A stretch of DNA of 64,000 bases from Amphiura filiformis. Its lineage: Eukaryota; Echinodermata; Ophiuroidea; Amphilepidida; Amphiuridae. The notes under the pieces are model-generated. The model did not search any database and had not been told where the DNA came from. It saw only the letters and a list, made by a program, of their open reading frames with translations. Within the stretch, counting starts at the first letter, position 1. Every line of letters starts with the position of its first letter. This document shows, one piece after another, positions 11,271-21,420 of the stretch. The stretch covers positions 248,001-312,000 of the forward strand of contig NW_027305495.1 of the NCBI RefSeq assembly GCF_039555335.1, written 5' to 3'. A program made the position numbers and the translations under genes.

Positions 11271-12226
11271 GAGTCGTACTTGACTCAAGGCCAAAATCAC
11301 CTGTTACCCGAACTCACACGAATTCACATCACAAATACACTGTTTGATTAAGCTAACAAAATCTAAGTCTTTAATTGAAAGCAAAATATGACTGGTACAA
11401 TATATGACAACAAATGCACATACATAATAAGCAATAATATAATCACTCTTTAACTATTAAGTACTTAGCCAGCATTCTTCTTCTTGATGATCATAAAGTT
11501 CTTGCAATGTTCTGGACGACTGATGTAATAAATATATCCTTATTCACTTGTCCTGCAAAAATCAGCGAAGTCCAGTGAACACTTGCGTTTATAAATATCC
11601 TGGCGTATGAAATCCTCACACAAAAATGGCGTTGCTTTCTCCAAACCGTTATCTCCTTGCGCTGCTTTCGCCAAACTTAAACTCCTTGCGCTGCTTTCTC
11701 CAACTTAACTCCTTGCGCTGCTTTCTCCAAACTTGGTGCTATTTCCACCTTTCACACAATATCTTCAGGAAACAGGACTGCGATGCAGTTGTCCCCACTT
11801 ATTTTGACAGCTGTGTTGTATCAGAAACCATAGATCATCATATTTGGATAATCTATGCATGAACCAGACTTCAGCGAGTCGATAGAAGAATTTATATTCC
11901 TTTCTTGGATGAAGTACGTTCTTTGACGTATTCTAGATCTTCTCCGACAACACTGGCAGGTAGTAGTGCATCGACTACTTAAATTAATTCTGGTTCGCAA
12001 TTTCCTTTCATTGAAGGAATTGGACTGTAAGCATATTAGCTAGCTAGCCCAGATCAACACTACAAACTGTGAATAATTGTGTTTACATTTTCTTATATAT
12101 CAAGCAGTGGGAAATCCCAAATATTAAATATATTAGATCTTGGAAATTCCCAAGCCTTAATTATAACATTGATCTTTCACATGACATCATTTCCTGAGGG
12201 GAATCCCGTGATGTCATCTTCACTTT
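11271..12226. other. Unassigned DNA with a short tandem repeat
   Basis: No gene recognised. At about 11650-11735 a 28-32-base unit around CTCCTTGCGCTGCTTTC is repeated three to four times; the 78-residue open frame at 11626 follows only from this. The region between the satellite and the Penelope-like fragment may be old long-terminal-repeat DNA, but I could not show paired ends. Confidence 0.4.
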
Positions 12227-12932
12227 ACAACCTCTGGGGGGTTGATGGGAATTCATACAATCAAATCAATTTTTGGTGACATACCTTGTTACAGATTCAT
12301 GCTGCTACGCAGCACTTCATCAGACTGGCAACCTAGCTTCTTCTTCTTTCCTGAAGTTGCTGCCGGTGGCGGCGCCAGAAGCTGGTCGAAAATATTCGGT
12401 AAGAAATAGTTCCCTTCATCTCTGTTCACGGTGTTCACGCTTGTTTGGTACACGTCTCAAGGAACATCAAGGAGAAGCGGAGAAGGCAGCACTTGGGGTA
12501 CATACCCGGTCACAGAGAAAACATTCGCTCACAGAAGTAAATAAGTCTGCTATTACAGACCACGTTGCGCAAAACAACCATGTCATAGGTTGGGAGGACG
12601 CTAATATTAGATCAAGGGAGACCAACAGGAACAAAAGACAGATTTATAGAGAAGCAATTTGGATCAGGCGATGAGGGCGAAACACCATGAACAGAGATGA
12701 AGGGAACTATTTCTTACCGAATATTTTCGACCACCTTCTGGCGTCGCCACCGGCAGCAACTTCAGGAAAGAAGAAGAAGCTAGGTTGCCAGTCTGATGAA
12801 GTGCTGCGTAGCAGCATGAAACTGTAACAAGGTATGTCACCAAAAAATTGGATTTGATAGTATGAATTCCCATCAAACAGTTATAATTGACAATCCAGAT
12901 GAACCTAATACAACAACAACCTCTGGGGGGTT
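12227..12932 (+). mobile_element. Penelope-like element fragment with inverted ends
   Basis: The middle frame encodes TRLKEHQGEAEKAALG, EVNKSAITDHVAQNNHV and REAIWIRR, typical of the GIY-YIG endonuclease domain at the C-terminus of Penelope-like retroelements, followed in the next frame by TMNRDEGNYFLPNIF. The 3' part (about 12690-12877) appears in inverted orientation at the left (about 12244-12430), the partial inverted-copy arrangement known for this class. A perfect 17-base direct repeat (ACAACCTCTGGGGGGTT) at 12227-12243 and 12916-12932 is the target-site duplication. A tail of about 38 bases lies between the right inverted copy and the duplication. The copy is 5'-truncated with no reverse transcriptase core and has a frame break after IWIRR. 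Confidence 0.85.
12244..12430 (-). repeat. Left inverted copy of the Penelope-like 3' end
   Basis: This is nearly the reverse complement of 12690-12877 (shared words include GGTGACATACCTTGTTACAG, GCTGCTACGCAGCAC and AAATAGTTCCCTTCATCTCT). Together they make a large hairpin-capable inverted repeat around the endonuclease fragment. Confidence 0.85.
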
Positions 12933-13020
12933 CCAAATATTCCAAATTAGATATGATTCAATGTGTTTTGCTCAATTTAAGAGGGGAATTCCCCCCAAAA
13001 TGTCATCACTCATGTAACTC

Positions 13021-13533
13021 ATGTATAATAAGACATGCCATGACCTCCTGGATGAGCATGCTCCTGGAAGGACACGCTCGCGTCTAGTTAAAACCCGTCA
13101 ACCCTGGTACAATGACAATGTTCATGACGCCCGTCATGAAAAACGTCGTGCTGAGCGTAGATGGCGTCATTCTCAATCAGAAACTGATCGCAAGGAGTTT
13201 CATGTTGCGACAAATGCTTCGAAAGAAGCCATTGTCAAAGCTAAGCAATCTTACTATACTGAAAAACTCACAGGTGCCGACAACAAAACAGTTTTTCAGA
13301 CTGTAAACACTCTGCTGAACAAGGGTGCTAAACCCCTGCCAAGTCACGACAACCCTGTCGAATTGTCAGACAAATTTTCTCGGTTCTTTGTTCATAAAAT
13401 TGCAACAATCCGCGAAGAATTAGAAAGTGACTCCAACAAACCATCTACCACCAAGCTCCAGGAAACCTGTGCTCCAAATTGTATGCCTCTCAATGAATTT
13501 AACAAAATGTCTGAAGATGAGGTGAAAAGGTAA
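13021..13533 (+). pseudogene. LINE C linker region, open frame 1
   Basis: This frame of 170 residues is rich in Arg, Lys and Glu. It contains PWYNDNVHDARHEKRRAERR and KAKQSYYTEKL, followed by LSDKFSRFFVHKIATIREEL; the latter corresponds to the 'FFxxKI..IR' segment before the palm in L2-type elements. It ends in a stop after EDEVKR at a one-base frameshift. The next residues (ITRSSNASCSLDPHPTWFL) continue in another frame, so the stop is secondary. Confidence 0.85.
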
Positions 13534-13579
13534 TCACCAGATCTTCCAACGCATCGTGCTCTCTTGACCCGCACCCAAC

Positions 13580-13954
13580 ATGGTTTTTGAAAATCATATT
13601 GACAGTCACATACCAGCAATCACCAACATTGTGAACAAATCTCTTAGCTCTGGTGTTTTCCCGAATGCTGCTCACCACACGATTGTCACCCCGTTGCTCA
13701 AGAAACTTTCCGCAAATAAAGATGAGTTGAAGAATTATAGACCAGTAAGTAACCTGAGCTTTGTCGCCAAAGTCATCGAAAAGTGCGCTTCTGAGCAATT
13801 TGTTGAACATCTGAATAAGAATGACATGTGCGATCCTTTGCAATCTGCTTCCCGTGCTCACCATTCTACTGAATCAGCTCTTATGAAAGTTCAGGATGAC
13901 ATAATGTGTGATATTGATTCCAAAAAGCTGTTTTCGTCGTACTCCTTGATATGA
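13580..13954 (+). pseudogene. LINE C fingers/palm, open frame 2
   Basis: This frame of 124 residues includes ITNIVNKSLSSGVFPNAAHH, LKNYRPVSNLSFVAKVIEK and CDPLQSASRAHHSTESALMK, the finger and early palm segments of L2-group reverse transcriptase. It runs off frame just before motif A; a one-base shift near 13930 would join it to the next open frame. Confidence 0.85.
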
Positions 13955-15063
13955 GTGCGGCGTTTGATACGGTGGATCACGCCATACTGTTGAACCGTCT
14001 CGAGCAGAAATATGCTGTAACTGGGACTGCCCTTGAGTGGTTTGCCTCATATCTTAAAGGATGGTCATCACGTGTGAACATAAACGGCACCATGTCAGAT
14101 CCAGTTACCACTGATTTCGGACTGCCACAAGGATCAGTCCTCGGACCTCTTTTGTTCACCACATATTCCAAGCCCATCGGTGAAATTGCGAGGAAACACG
14201 GCATCGATTACCATCAGTATGCTGATGACTCGCAATTGTATGTTGCTTTTAACCCGCGTAATCCTGACGACATCATCAAGGCATTAAACAAGATATCATG
14301 CTGCATTGCTGACATAAAATCTTGCCTCACCGCCAATTATCTGAAACTCAACGACTCCAAGACTGAGTTTTTCATTGCAGCATCAAATCATAATCTCAAG
14401 CTCCTGGACATACAGAACATTCAACTCACCATCGGCGACTCCACTATCAATCTGTCTTCTGTCATTCGCAACCTGGGTTGTCACTTTGATTCCAACATGT
14501 CTCTTACTGCTCATGTTAACATTCTCCGCAGAAATACGCTCTTCCAGATAAAGAACTTGTGGCGTATCCGGTATTACATCAATCAAGAGACCTGCCATCA
14601 TGCAGTAAGAGCACTGATACTCTCCAGGCTCGACTATTGTAACGCACTCTTCCTTCAGCTCTCTGCAAAAGACATAAGCCGTCTCCAAAGACTTCAGAAC
14701 TCCGCCGCGCGTGTCATCTTTGCTGTTGGGCGTCGAGTCGAAGCTCACCCATTAGTCTCATCTCTCCACTGGCTCAGCATTGATAAACGCATCAGTTTCA
14801 AAATTCTTCTGTATATTTTCAAGTCTCTCAACAACCTTGCTCCGAAGTACATCTCCAACAAACTGACTCCTTATATTCCTCAAAGGACTCTCAGATCAAG
14901 TAATGACACCACGCGTCTCCTGGCTGATAGATCCATCAGTGTCGCCGGTGATCGTCGTTTCCCTGTAGCTGGTGTTAAGCGCTGGAACTCATTACCAACA
15001 GAAATCAGACTTTCGCCATCGGTCACTCTTTTCAAACAGAGACTCAAAACTTATTTATTCTGA
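13951..15063 (+). pseudogene. LINE C reverse transcriptase palm, thumb and C-terminus
   Basis: This long frame of 370 residues has motif A MSAAFDTVDHAILL, motif B GLPQGSVLGPLLF, and the catalytic YADD at 14218-14229 within YHQYADDSQLYVAF. The thumb follows with VIRNLGCHFDSNMSLTAHV, then ALILSRLDYCNALFL, RLQNSAARVIF, LHWLSIDKRISFKIL and the standard ending LPTEIRLSPSVTLFKQRLKT. All are hallmarks of the L2/CR1 lineage. One departure is FTTYSKPIGEIARKHG, where relatives often have a 'YT.PL..I...HG' pattern, so it is close to consensus. The catalytic residues are intact, but the frameshifts upstream prevent a full protein. Confidence 0.9.
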
Positions 15064-15247
15064 ACTGTTTTATTCTGAACTGGTTTTCTTATGTATTTGT
15101 TTTTTACTGTAAGCGCAACGATGCTTTCTTTGCGAATTGCGCCCTAAGAACTTTGTAGTAGTAGTAGTAGTAGTAGTAATTTTGTAAACAAAGATAAATA
15201 ATCAAATCAAATTACTCGGGGCACATCACAATACCGTATATTAGTAT

Positions 15248-15525
15248 CAACATATTCCAGAACACTTGATCGATACAAAAAAATGGTTATTAGGTCGAAA
15301 TTTGCCAAAATATTTCGGAATTTTGGAATTTTGGCTAAAATTTTTGAATGTCCAAAAATAGTGTAAAAATACTCGAGAACACTTTACCGATACATAAAAG
15401 TGGGATATAGGTCGAAATTCACCCAAAATAAAAAGTTCAAAATTTTGAAATGTTTGGGCCAAAATTTTTGAATGTCCAAAATAGTACTCCAGAACACTTG
15501 ATTGATACATAAAAGTGGTTGTCTC
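15248..15525 (+). repeat. Satellite relatives of the 10817-11270 family
   Basis: Two to three degenerate units with CCAGAACACTTGATCGATAC, TTAGGTCGAAATT and TTTTTGAATGTCCAAAA at intervals of about 115-125 bases. Same family as 10817-11270 and 17862-17975. It follows directly on the LINE C tail. Confidence 0.7.
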
Positions 15526-16149
15526 AAGACATCAGGAAAACACAACACCAAAGCAATGATTAGACTCCGCATTGCCCTCACGATCATGAGGACCATTTAT
15601 TAAGCTATTTATGACCATTCAACAATTTTATATTCATTTCAACAATTTTATATTCATATACATAAATATAATTGAGATAAATAATGATAGATTTCATAGC
15701 ACTTTCATAGCAATTAAGACATAATATAAATACAGATAACCATACTAAATTATTTATCTTCCAATAAATATTATTAATAACACAATACAAGAATTATTGG
15801 AAAAATGTGTACAACAAGCCAACCATACAGGCTGGACATGCAAGAATTGACTTCTGTATCACATTTAACCAAATTTCATCTTAAGCAAATACAGATACCT
15901 CTTTGGATCAAACAGAGGATTGAATTGGAAAACAATATTTATAACGCAAATATTAATTAAACAGAAATCTCCAAAAGAAGAAACAATGCCAACTCTATTA
16001 ATGAATTAAATCTTTAAATCCCTATATAAGCTGGTAATTATTGAAAAGTCAGCCACAATTTACTATAAAATAATATTAATAAATGAAATAATCCACTGAC
16101 AAATACAATCAAGCTAAAAAGATACTTCAAATAAGCATAAATTACTCTA
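15526..16149. other. AT-rich non-coding DNA
   Basis: No gene or element ends recognised. There is a short local duplication (CAACAATTTTATATTCAT at about 15617 and 15639). Confidence 0.5.
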
Positions 16150-17412
16150 CATAAAGCGTAGTAGAAAGTGGAGACAATCTACTGACGAGATTCCTCAGGA
16201 TTTGAAAAACTTCAGACAAAGCAGAGTAGTAGAAAGTGGAGACAATCAGTCTACTGACGAGATTCTTCAGGATTTGAAGAAACTCCAGAAAAAGCAGCGT
16301 AGTAGAAAGTGGAGACAATCTACTGACGAGATTCCTCAGGATTTGAAGAAACTCCAGACAAAGCAGCGTAGTAGAAAGTGGAGACAATCTACTGACGAGA
16401 TTCTTAAGGATTTGAAGAAACTTCAGACAAAGCAGCATAGTAGAAAGTGGAGACAATCTACTGACGAGATTCTTCCGGATTTGAAGAAACTCCATACAAA
16501 GCATTTATTAGCCAACACAAAGCGTAGTAGAAAGTGGAGACAATCTACAGACGAGATTCTTCAGGATTTGAAGAACTCCTTACAAAGCATTCGTTAAGCC
16601 ATCACAAAGCGTAGTAGAAAGTGGAGACAATCTACAGACGAGATTCTTCAGGATTTGAAGAAACCCCAGACAAAGCATTCATTAAGCCATCACAAAGCGT
16701 AGTAGAAAGTGGAGACAATCTGCAGACGAGATTCTTCAGGATTTGAAGAAACTCCAGACAAAGCAGCATAGTAGAAAGTGGAGACAATCTACTGACGAGA
16801 TTCTTCAGGATTTGAAGAAACTCCAGACAAAGCAGCATAGTAGAAAGTGGAGACAATCTACTGACGAGATTCTTCAGGATTTGAAGAAACTCCAGACAAA
16901 GCATTTATTAAGCCAACACAAAGCGTAGTAGAAAGTGGAGACAATCTACAGACGGGATTCTTCAGGATTTGAAGAAACTCCATACAAAGCATTTATTAAG
17001 CCAACACAAAGCGTAGTAGAAAGTGGAGACAATCTACAGACGAGATTCTTCAGGATTTGAAGAAACTCCAGGCAAAGCAGCATAGTAGAAAGTGGAGACA
17101 ATCTACTGACGAGATTCTTCAGGATTTGAAGAAACTCCAGACAAAGCATTTATTAAGCCAACACAAAGCGTAGTAGAAAGTGGAGACAATCTACAGACGG
17201 GATTCTTCAGGATTTGAAGAAACTCCATACAAAGCATTTATTAAGCCAACACAAAGCGTAGTAGAAAGTGGAGACAATCTACAGACGAGATTCTTCAGGA
17301 TTTGAAGAACTCCATACAAAGCATTCATTAAGCCATCACAAAGCGTAGTAGAAAGTGGAGACAATCTACTGACAAGATTCTTCAGGATTTGAAGAAACTC
17401 CAGACAAACCAG
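16150..17412 (+). repeat. 16-unit minisatellite, 66-68 and about 86 bp units
   Basis: Sixteen copies of a unit beginning GTAGTAGAAAGTGGAGACAA. Short units are 66-68 bases; longer ones add about 20 bases (CATTTATTAAGCCAACACAA). The 66-base unit is a multiple of three, so open frames exist on both strands; the + strand repeat peptide reads RKWRQSTDEILQDLKKLQT and so on. There is no start, splice or homology evidence that it is translated. Units are very similar, which points to recent amplification or ongoing homogenisation. Confidence 0.9.
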
Positions 17413-17861
17413 AGAGTAGCATAATTTGACATACTTTTATTGACAAATCTTTGACAAATGAGATAACTGATTTACCCTTCCCACTACTGGGAGGGTGGGT
17501 GGATTTTTGGTCCAGCATGATCGGAGGAGCAAATGCAAGTGGCTTACTAAGAAATGTATGAGCACAACAAAGGAAATGGAATTAAAGCAGAGACCTGATT
17601 GGTTGCACCCCACTAAAGTGCCATCTGAATGGCCAGGAATCTGGGATTGTTGCTATAACAACACAACAACTCCTACATCATTCCAAAACCATGACCCAAA
17701 TCAAAAGCATAAACTTTCAAGAGGACTTGATATGGCTCAAGTGGAAATGATAGGATAATTGTCCAGACTTGGCTGCACATGAACGCCCAGCTCCCCTGAT
17801 GCTGAGACAATCTGGTTTTTAAAAGATTTTTCAACTTTGAAAAACGTAATTATTAGGTCGA
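17413..17861. other. Unassigned DNA after the minisatellite
   Basis: An 87-residue open frame (17495-17758) has an ordinary mixed composition but no motif I recognise and no splice context. I leave it unassigned. Confidence 0.35.
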
Positions 17862-17975
17862 AATTCGCCCAAATAACGAAGTTCAAAAATTCTGAAATTT
17901 TTGGCAAACATTTTTGAATGTCCAAAAATGGTGTCAAAATACTCTAGAACACTTGATCGATCGATACATACAAGT
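17862..17975 (+). repeat. Single satellite unit
   Basis: Contains AGGTCGAAATTCGCCC, TTTTTGAATGTCCAAAAA and CTAGAACACTTGATCG, matching the satellite at 15248-15525. Confidence 0.65.
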
Positions 17976-18153
17976 GATTATAATGTTTTATACATGTTCA
18001 GGGGCAAAATAAATCTTTTACAACCTTTCATGATGTTTTCACCCTGGAACATGTATTAAACATTATAAAACCCTAAGAAACTATATGTAACTTTAGTGTA
18101 TACATGTTGAGGGGCCAAGTGGACTTACGTTCTTCTTGCGCTCAGGTCTTCAA
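17976..18153 (+). mobile_element. GAAGACC foldback element, copy 1 (truncated)
   Basis: This has the right two-thirds of the family seen complete at 20776-21029: TAATGTTTTATACATGTTCA, CACCCTGGAACATGTATTAA, then GTGGACTTACGTTCTTCTTG and the terminal CGCTCAGGTCTTCAA. The left arm is missing. Confidence 0.75.
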
Positions 18154-18287
18154 ATATATAAAGTGAAGTTTGGTGGGAGAATAATTTGTCGATGGTCATA
18201 TGGGATCAAACATGAAAGTGTACCCAATTGGACTTAACAACGTGGTAAAAAGAATCCTCAATATGACGGGAACATGTCAATCTTATA

Positions 18288-18730
18288 TTAAAGACCCATT
18301 CAGTGATCACAGCGCAAGTGTAAACAAATTGTTAATAAATTGCTTAAAAGTGAAAGATAAGTCATTCAAATTGTCATTTGGTATTTTTAAAATGACAAAT
18401 TTGGCAAAAAAACAAACAAACAAAGAAAACAGCAGTACTGACTAAGTTGAAGCCCCATTTAAATACATGTAGCTAATTCATTCGGTCGGACATCCGGGAA
18501 CATTGTCCCCTTCGTTCGCATAGCAACCAGCTCGAGAAAGGGGAACTGCACATGCGCACACTGGTTTTACAAGGCTATTTCCCCTTTGTGACGTCAGCCT
18601 GACCAAGAGAATTTAGATACTGTCAGTATCTAAATTACGGATTGGTGTAAAATGTCTTATTTTGTCTTAAATACACGGCTTTCGGCTTAACCATCGTCCG
18701 GGTGAGCAAATCACTGAATGTGCCTTTAAT
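18288..18730. mobile_element. MITE, CATTCAGTGAT ends, copy 1
   Basis: The left end TTAAAGACCCATTCAGTGAT and the right end ATCACTGAATGTGCCTTTAA form an inverted repeat. Inside, TAGATACTGTCAGTATCTA is a near-perfect palindrome. A second copy lies inverted at 23537-23898, sharing words such as GTAAAATGTCTTATTTTG. Copy 1 carries about 80-100 extra bases in the middle (18470-18600, including TGACGTCA), a possible secondary insertion. Confidence 0.7.
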
Positions 18731-18844
18731 AAGATTATAGGCGAAGCGTGTCAATGTGTCCGGCTATCTTAATTTCTTTCTGCAACCATAATGGGACGCA
18801 ATATTATCACTAACCGCATAGTCCGAGGCAAGGTTCATTATTGT

Positions 18845-19082
18845 CAGGGTTAGGGTGTTAGGATTAGGGTCTTATGGTTAGGGTTAGGGTAAGGGTTAGG
18901 GTTAGGGGTTAGGGTTAGGGTTAGGATTAGGATTAGGGTTAGGGTTAGAGTTAGGGTTAGGATTAGGGTTAGGGTTAGGGTTAGGGTTAGGGTTAGGGTT
19001 AGGGTTAGGGTTAGGGTTAGGGTTAGGGTTAGGGTAAGGGTTAGGGTTAGGGTTAGGGATTAGGGTTAGGGTTAGGGTTAGG
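18845..19082 (+). repeat. Interstitial telomeric repeat (TTAGGG)n
   Basis: About 235 bases of TTAGGG units, with scattered variants (GTTAGGATTAGGG, GGTAAGGG, TTAGGGG). The purest stretch (about 18968-19032) has roughly eleven perfect units. TTAGGG is the telomere motif of vertebrates and most marine deuterostomes. It lies in the middle of the sequence, so it is interstitial, not a chromosome end. Confidence 0.95.
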
Positions 19083-19202
19083 ATTATATTCGTATTTATT
19101 AGTACTAATATACTAGTAATAGTATATTGTGTGTATGCACTTTATTCCGTAATCAATAAGTATCATAAACAAACACCTATCTGGCACAACGAATCATAGC
19201 AC

Positions 19203-19262
19203 AGTCGTGTAGGCATTAGACTATGGATACATAGATTGTGGGTTCGAACCCCAGGTAAACCC
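19203..19262 (+). repeat. tRNA-like (SINE-type) fragment
   Basis: GTCGTGTAGGCATTAGAC resembles an internal A box region and GGGTTCGAACCCC is a perfect T-loop (B box). The intervening part does not fold into a full cloverleaf by eye. It is probably a SINE head or tRNA pseudogene. Confidence 0.45.
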
Positions 19263-19422
19263 TTGTAGAATTTTAATTCTATCGATTTCTTTTTATTTTA
19301 TTAAGTAAGAGTAAATATTAATGGTAATAAACTCATGTTATATCTAGCCTCATAGGCATATAATTTCATGTATGTACTATGTGTTATCGCATTGCGGCCC
19401 ATTATGGTTGCAGAAAGAAATT

Positions 19423-19780
19423 GCGCGTCCTGCTATGCGTTGCTGAGCATCGACGCATCGACCCTATTTTTCGGATATAGATCGGTACCGGGCGTTTCAA
19501 GTAGACAGGGTGGGTTTAAAGGTCATCCCAGGTCAAAGGTCAAAATTTCATACTTTGTCCGATCGGGCTCAAACTTGGTGGGTGAAATTCTCGATACGTA
19601 GGAATACGTGCGCGAAATTAAATTGAGGAGGTTAACCGAGGTCAAAAGTCACCTAGGGGTTAAATTTAAACTTCGCCCCATTGGGATTAAACTTGGTTGG
19701 TGAAATCCTTTATATGAGGCGAACACGGAAAAAAATGAAATCGATGTCATCCGAGGTTAAACTTGCGGGTTTTCTTTTTT
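19423..19780 (+). repeat. AGGTCA-rich repeat, copy 1
   Basis: Dispersed repeat with AAAGGTCATCCCAGGTCAAA, TTTGTCCGATCGGGCTCAAA and CTTGGTGGGTGAAAT, then a second degenerate round (GAGGTCAAAAGTCACC, CATTGGGATTAAACTTGG). Relatives lie at 48060-48225 and 62495-62720. Three AGGTCA words at 19520-19542 stand as direct repeats with spacings of 4 and 1. Confidence 0.75.
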
Positions 19781-19928
19781 GCTGCTTCGACCAACAATAC
19801 CTAGTCTACCCTTAAAGTCATCAAAGAAAAGTGTCAGCACAGCCTTCGACTCAAGTAGGGGAATTCAAATGGTGCGTCCCTAAAATGGCTCTTCTAAACC
19901 TGCTCTTTGAATTTTACCCTTAACGTGT

Positions 19929-20222
19929 CAAATGTGTTGCATATAGGTCATTCTTTTATCTTTTGTATAAGATGACACATGGCCCAGTTCTTTTTCACTA
20001 AATGTCATTAATTTTGTTTCAGAAAAGGATATGTACAAGTTGTGGCAACAGTAACTATAAAAGCTACCACACATTTCCCAAAGTGTTGCATATAGGTCTA
20101 TCTTTTCTATATGGCCCAGTTCTTTTTCACTAAATGTCATTAATTTTGTTTCAGAAAAGGATATGTTCAAGTTGTGGCAACATTAAGTTAACTATGAAAG
20201 CTACCACACATTTTCCAAAAAT
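19929..20222. repeat. Tandem duplication of about 150 bp
   Basis: Two consecutive copies share TTGCATATAGGTC, GGCCCAGTTCTTTTTCACTA, TTTTGTTTCAGAAAAGGATA and GCTACCACACATTT. The second copy has lost about 20 bases. The minus-strand open frame there is a by-product. Not coding as far as I can see. Confidence 0.85.
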
Positions 20223-20775
20223 TTTGTATACCATTTGATCTAATCCCCTGTGGACACGTGTACTTTTCCATTGGCCATGTGCCATCTTATAGTGAACCGA
20301 CTATGAGTACGTTTTTTCTATGAACATGAACAACATACATGTATACATGTACATATGCATCCTTCCGTGTGCATGTTTAAACCTGTGTTCGATATTGGCA
20401 GCCAAATGAAAAAACAAACAATTAGTTCATTGTTGTAGCAGGTAAGATTTTCATTAGTTTATTATTTTGATCACAGGCGTGTATCGACAACTTACCCTCT
20501 GACTCGAGATAGGCACAAAAATTCACTCCAAAAACAGTGCACTGAGCACTTTAAACGCTTTTTCCTAAGGCATTGTTGCCTTCACTTTGTAAACTTTATT
20601 AAAATACTGAACATATATAATGTTTAGAGAAAATTTGATAAAAGCCATAATTAGGAATTTGATGTTTATGAAGTGATGTTTAGCTTTCGAATATGTTCAT
20701 AAAGTGCAGGGAAGAAGAATGTGTTCATTGAGTGTTGTAATGTGCACATTCTTTTAGTCTGGGCTTAGGCCACGA
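20223..20775. other. Non-coding, nothing recognised
   Basis: AT-rich intergenic DNA. I saw no open frame with homology, paired ends or tandem structure. Confidence 0.5.
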
Positions 20776-21029
20776 TTGAAGACCTGAGCGCAAGAAGACC
20801 GTAAGTCCACTTGGCCCCTCAACATGTATACACTTAAGTTACGTATAGTTTCTTAGGGTTTTATAATGTTTAATACATGTTCCAGGGTGAAAACATAATC
20901 TCAGATTTATTTTGGACCCTGAACATGTATAAAACATTACCAAACTATACGAAACTATACGCAAATTAAGTATATATACATATTGAGGGCCCAAATGGAC
21001 TTACGGTCTTCTTGCGCTCAGGTCTTCAA
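20776..21029. mobile_element. GAAGACC foldback element, complete copy
   Basis: The ends TTGAAGACCTGAGCGCAAGA and its reverse complement TCTTGCGCTCAGGTCTTCAA are identical for more than 20 bases, and the imperfect inverted similarity extends through GTAAGTCCACTTGGCCCCTC and CATGTATACACT toward the centre, so most of the 254 bases can fold into one hairpin. Other copies: 17976-18153, 25609-25870 and 30512-30605. It is a MITE without coding capacity. Confidence 0.9.
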
Positions 21030-21047
21030 TTATGTTCTCATTTTGAT

Positions 21048-21420
21048 TAATTAAAGCCTTAATGTACGATTTCGTTCAAATGTTAAATTTGTTTTTATAT
21101 ACTCAAAATGCTGAAATAATGCTAGTAATAGTTATCGGGAAGCGGGGTTTCTGTACATTTTGAGCTGAAATAATAAGGTAAAGTACAAGAAAGCCTGCTT
21201 GTTATTTTGGCCCTTTAACACACAGTTCTAGGACATAATGTCATAATTCCTTGAATTATGACATTATGTCGAATTTTGCTCTGTTAACCTACAAACACAA
21301 CAAATTTGGCTGATTCCATTTAGGTGCAAGTTGGGACATGTGTAAACATTACAAATCAAAAAATCAGGTAAAAAAATTAACCAATTTCATATTATAAGAT
21401 AGTACATTATGGCTTTAATT
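21048..21420. mobile_element. TTAAAGCC MITE, left copy
   Basis: The ends AAAGCCTTAATGTACGAT and (reverse complement) AAAGCCATAATGTACTAT are inverted repeats. A perfect central palindrome surrounds CATAATTCCTTGAATTATG (about 21234-21271). It lies in inverted orientation to the copy at 21547-21926, and a third relative is at about 33400-33755. Confidence 0.8.

Larger units (their letters stand above)
13015..15211 (+). mobile_element. LINE C, L2/CR1-type, 5'-truncated, near-intact RT
   Basis: Plus-strand non-LTR retrotransposon. It starts in the linker after the endonuclease (HDLLDEHAPGRTRSRLVKTR, WYNDNVHDARHEKRRAERRW) and continues through the reverse transcriptase to a normal C-terminus. Frame breaks occur near 13530, 13590 and 13930; otherwise the protein is well preserved. 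The 3' untranslated part carries GCGCAACGATGC/TTGCGAATTGCGCC (stem-capable), a (TAG)n run at 15158-15178 and a short AT-rich tail to about 15211. Preservation suggests a younger insertion than LINEs A and B. Confidence 0.9.
18771..19422. mobile_element. Inverted-repeat unit enclosing a telomere-like array
   Basis: A 32-base arm at 18771-18802 (TTTCTTTCTGCAACCATAAT in its middle) matches the reverse complement of 19391-19422 at 31 of 32 bases. Between the arms lie the TTAGGG array (18845-19082) and a tRNA-like segment (about 19203-19262). The unit may be a non-autonomous transposon that carries the array, or the product of an inverted duplication. No flanking target duplication was identified. 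Confidence 0.7.

Noticed and set aside
11271-12226. Long terminal repeat of an LTR retrotransposon
   Set aside because: A TGTTACGAGTCG start looked LTR-like, but I found no second copy, primer site or gag-pol sequence.
13499-13864. Minus-strand open frames over LINE C
   Set aside because: Shadows of the reverse transcriptase reading frame on the other strand, which carries all the motifs.
16142-16504. Minus-strand open frame across the minisatellite as a gene
   Set aside because: It is open only because the 66-base unit is a multiple of three. No start context, splice sites or homology, and the + strand is equally open.
18845-19082. True chromosome end
   Set aside because: The array is only ~235 bases, imperfect, and has long complex sequence on both sides.
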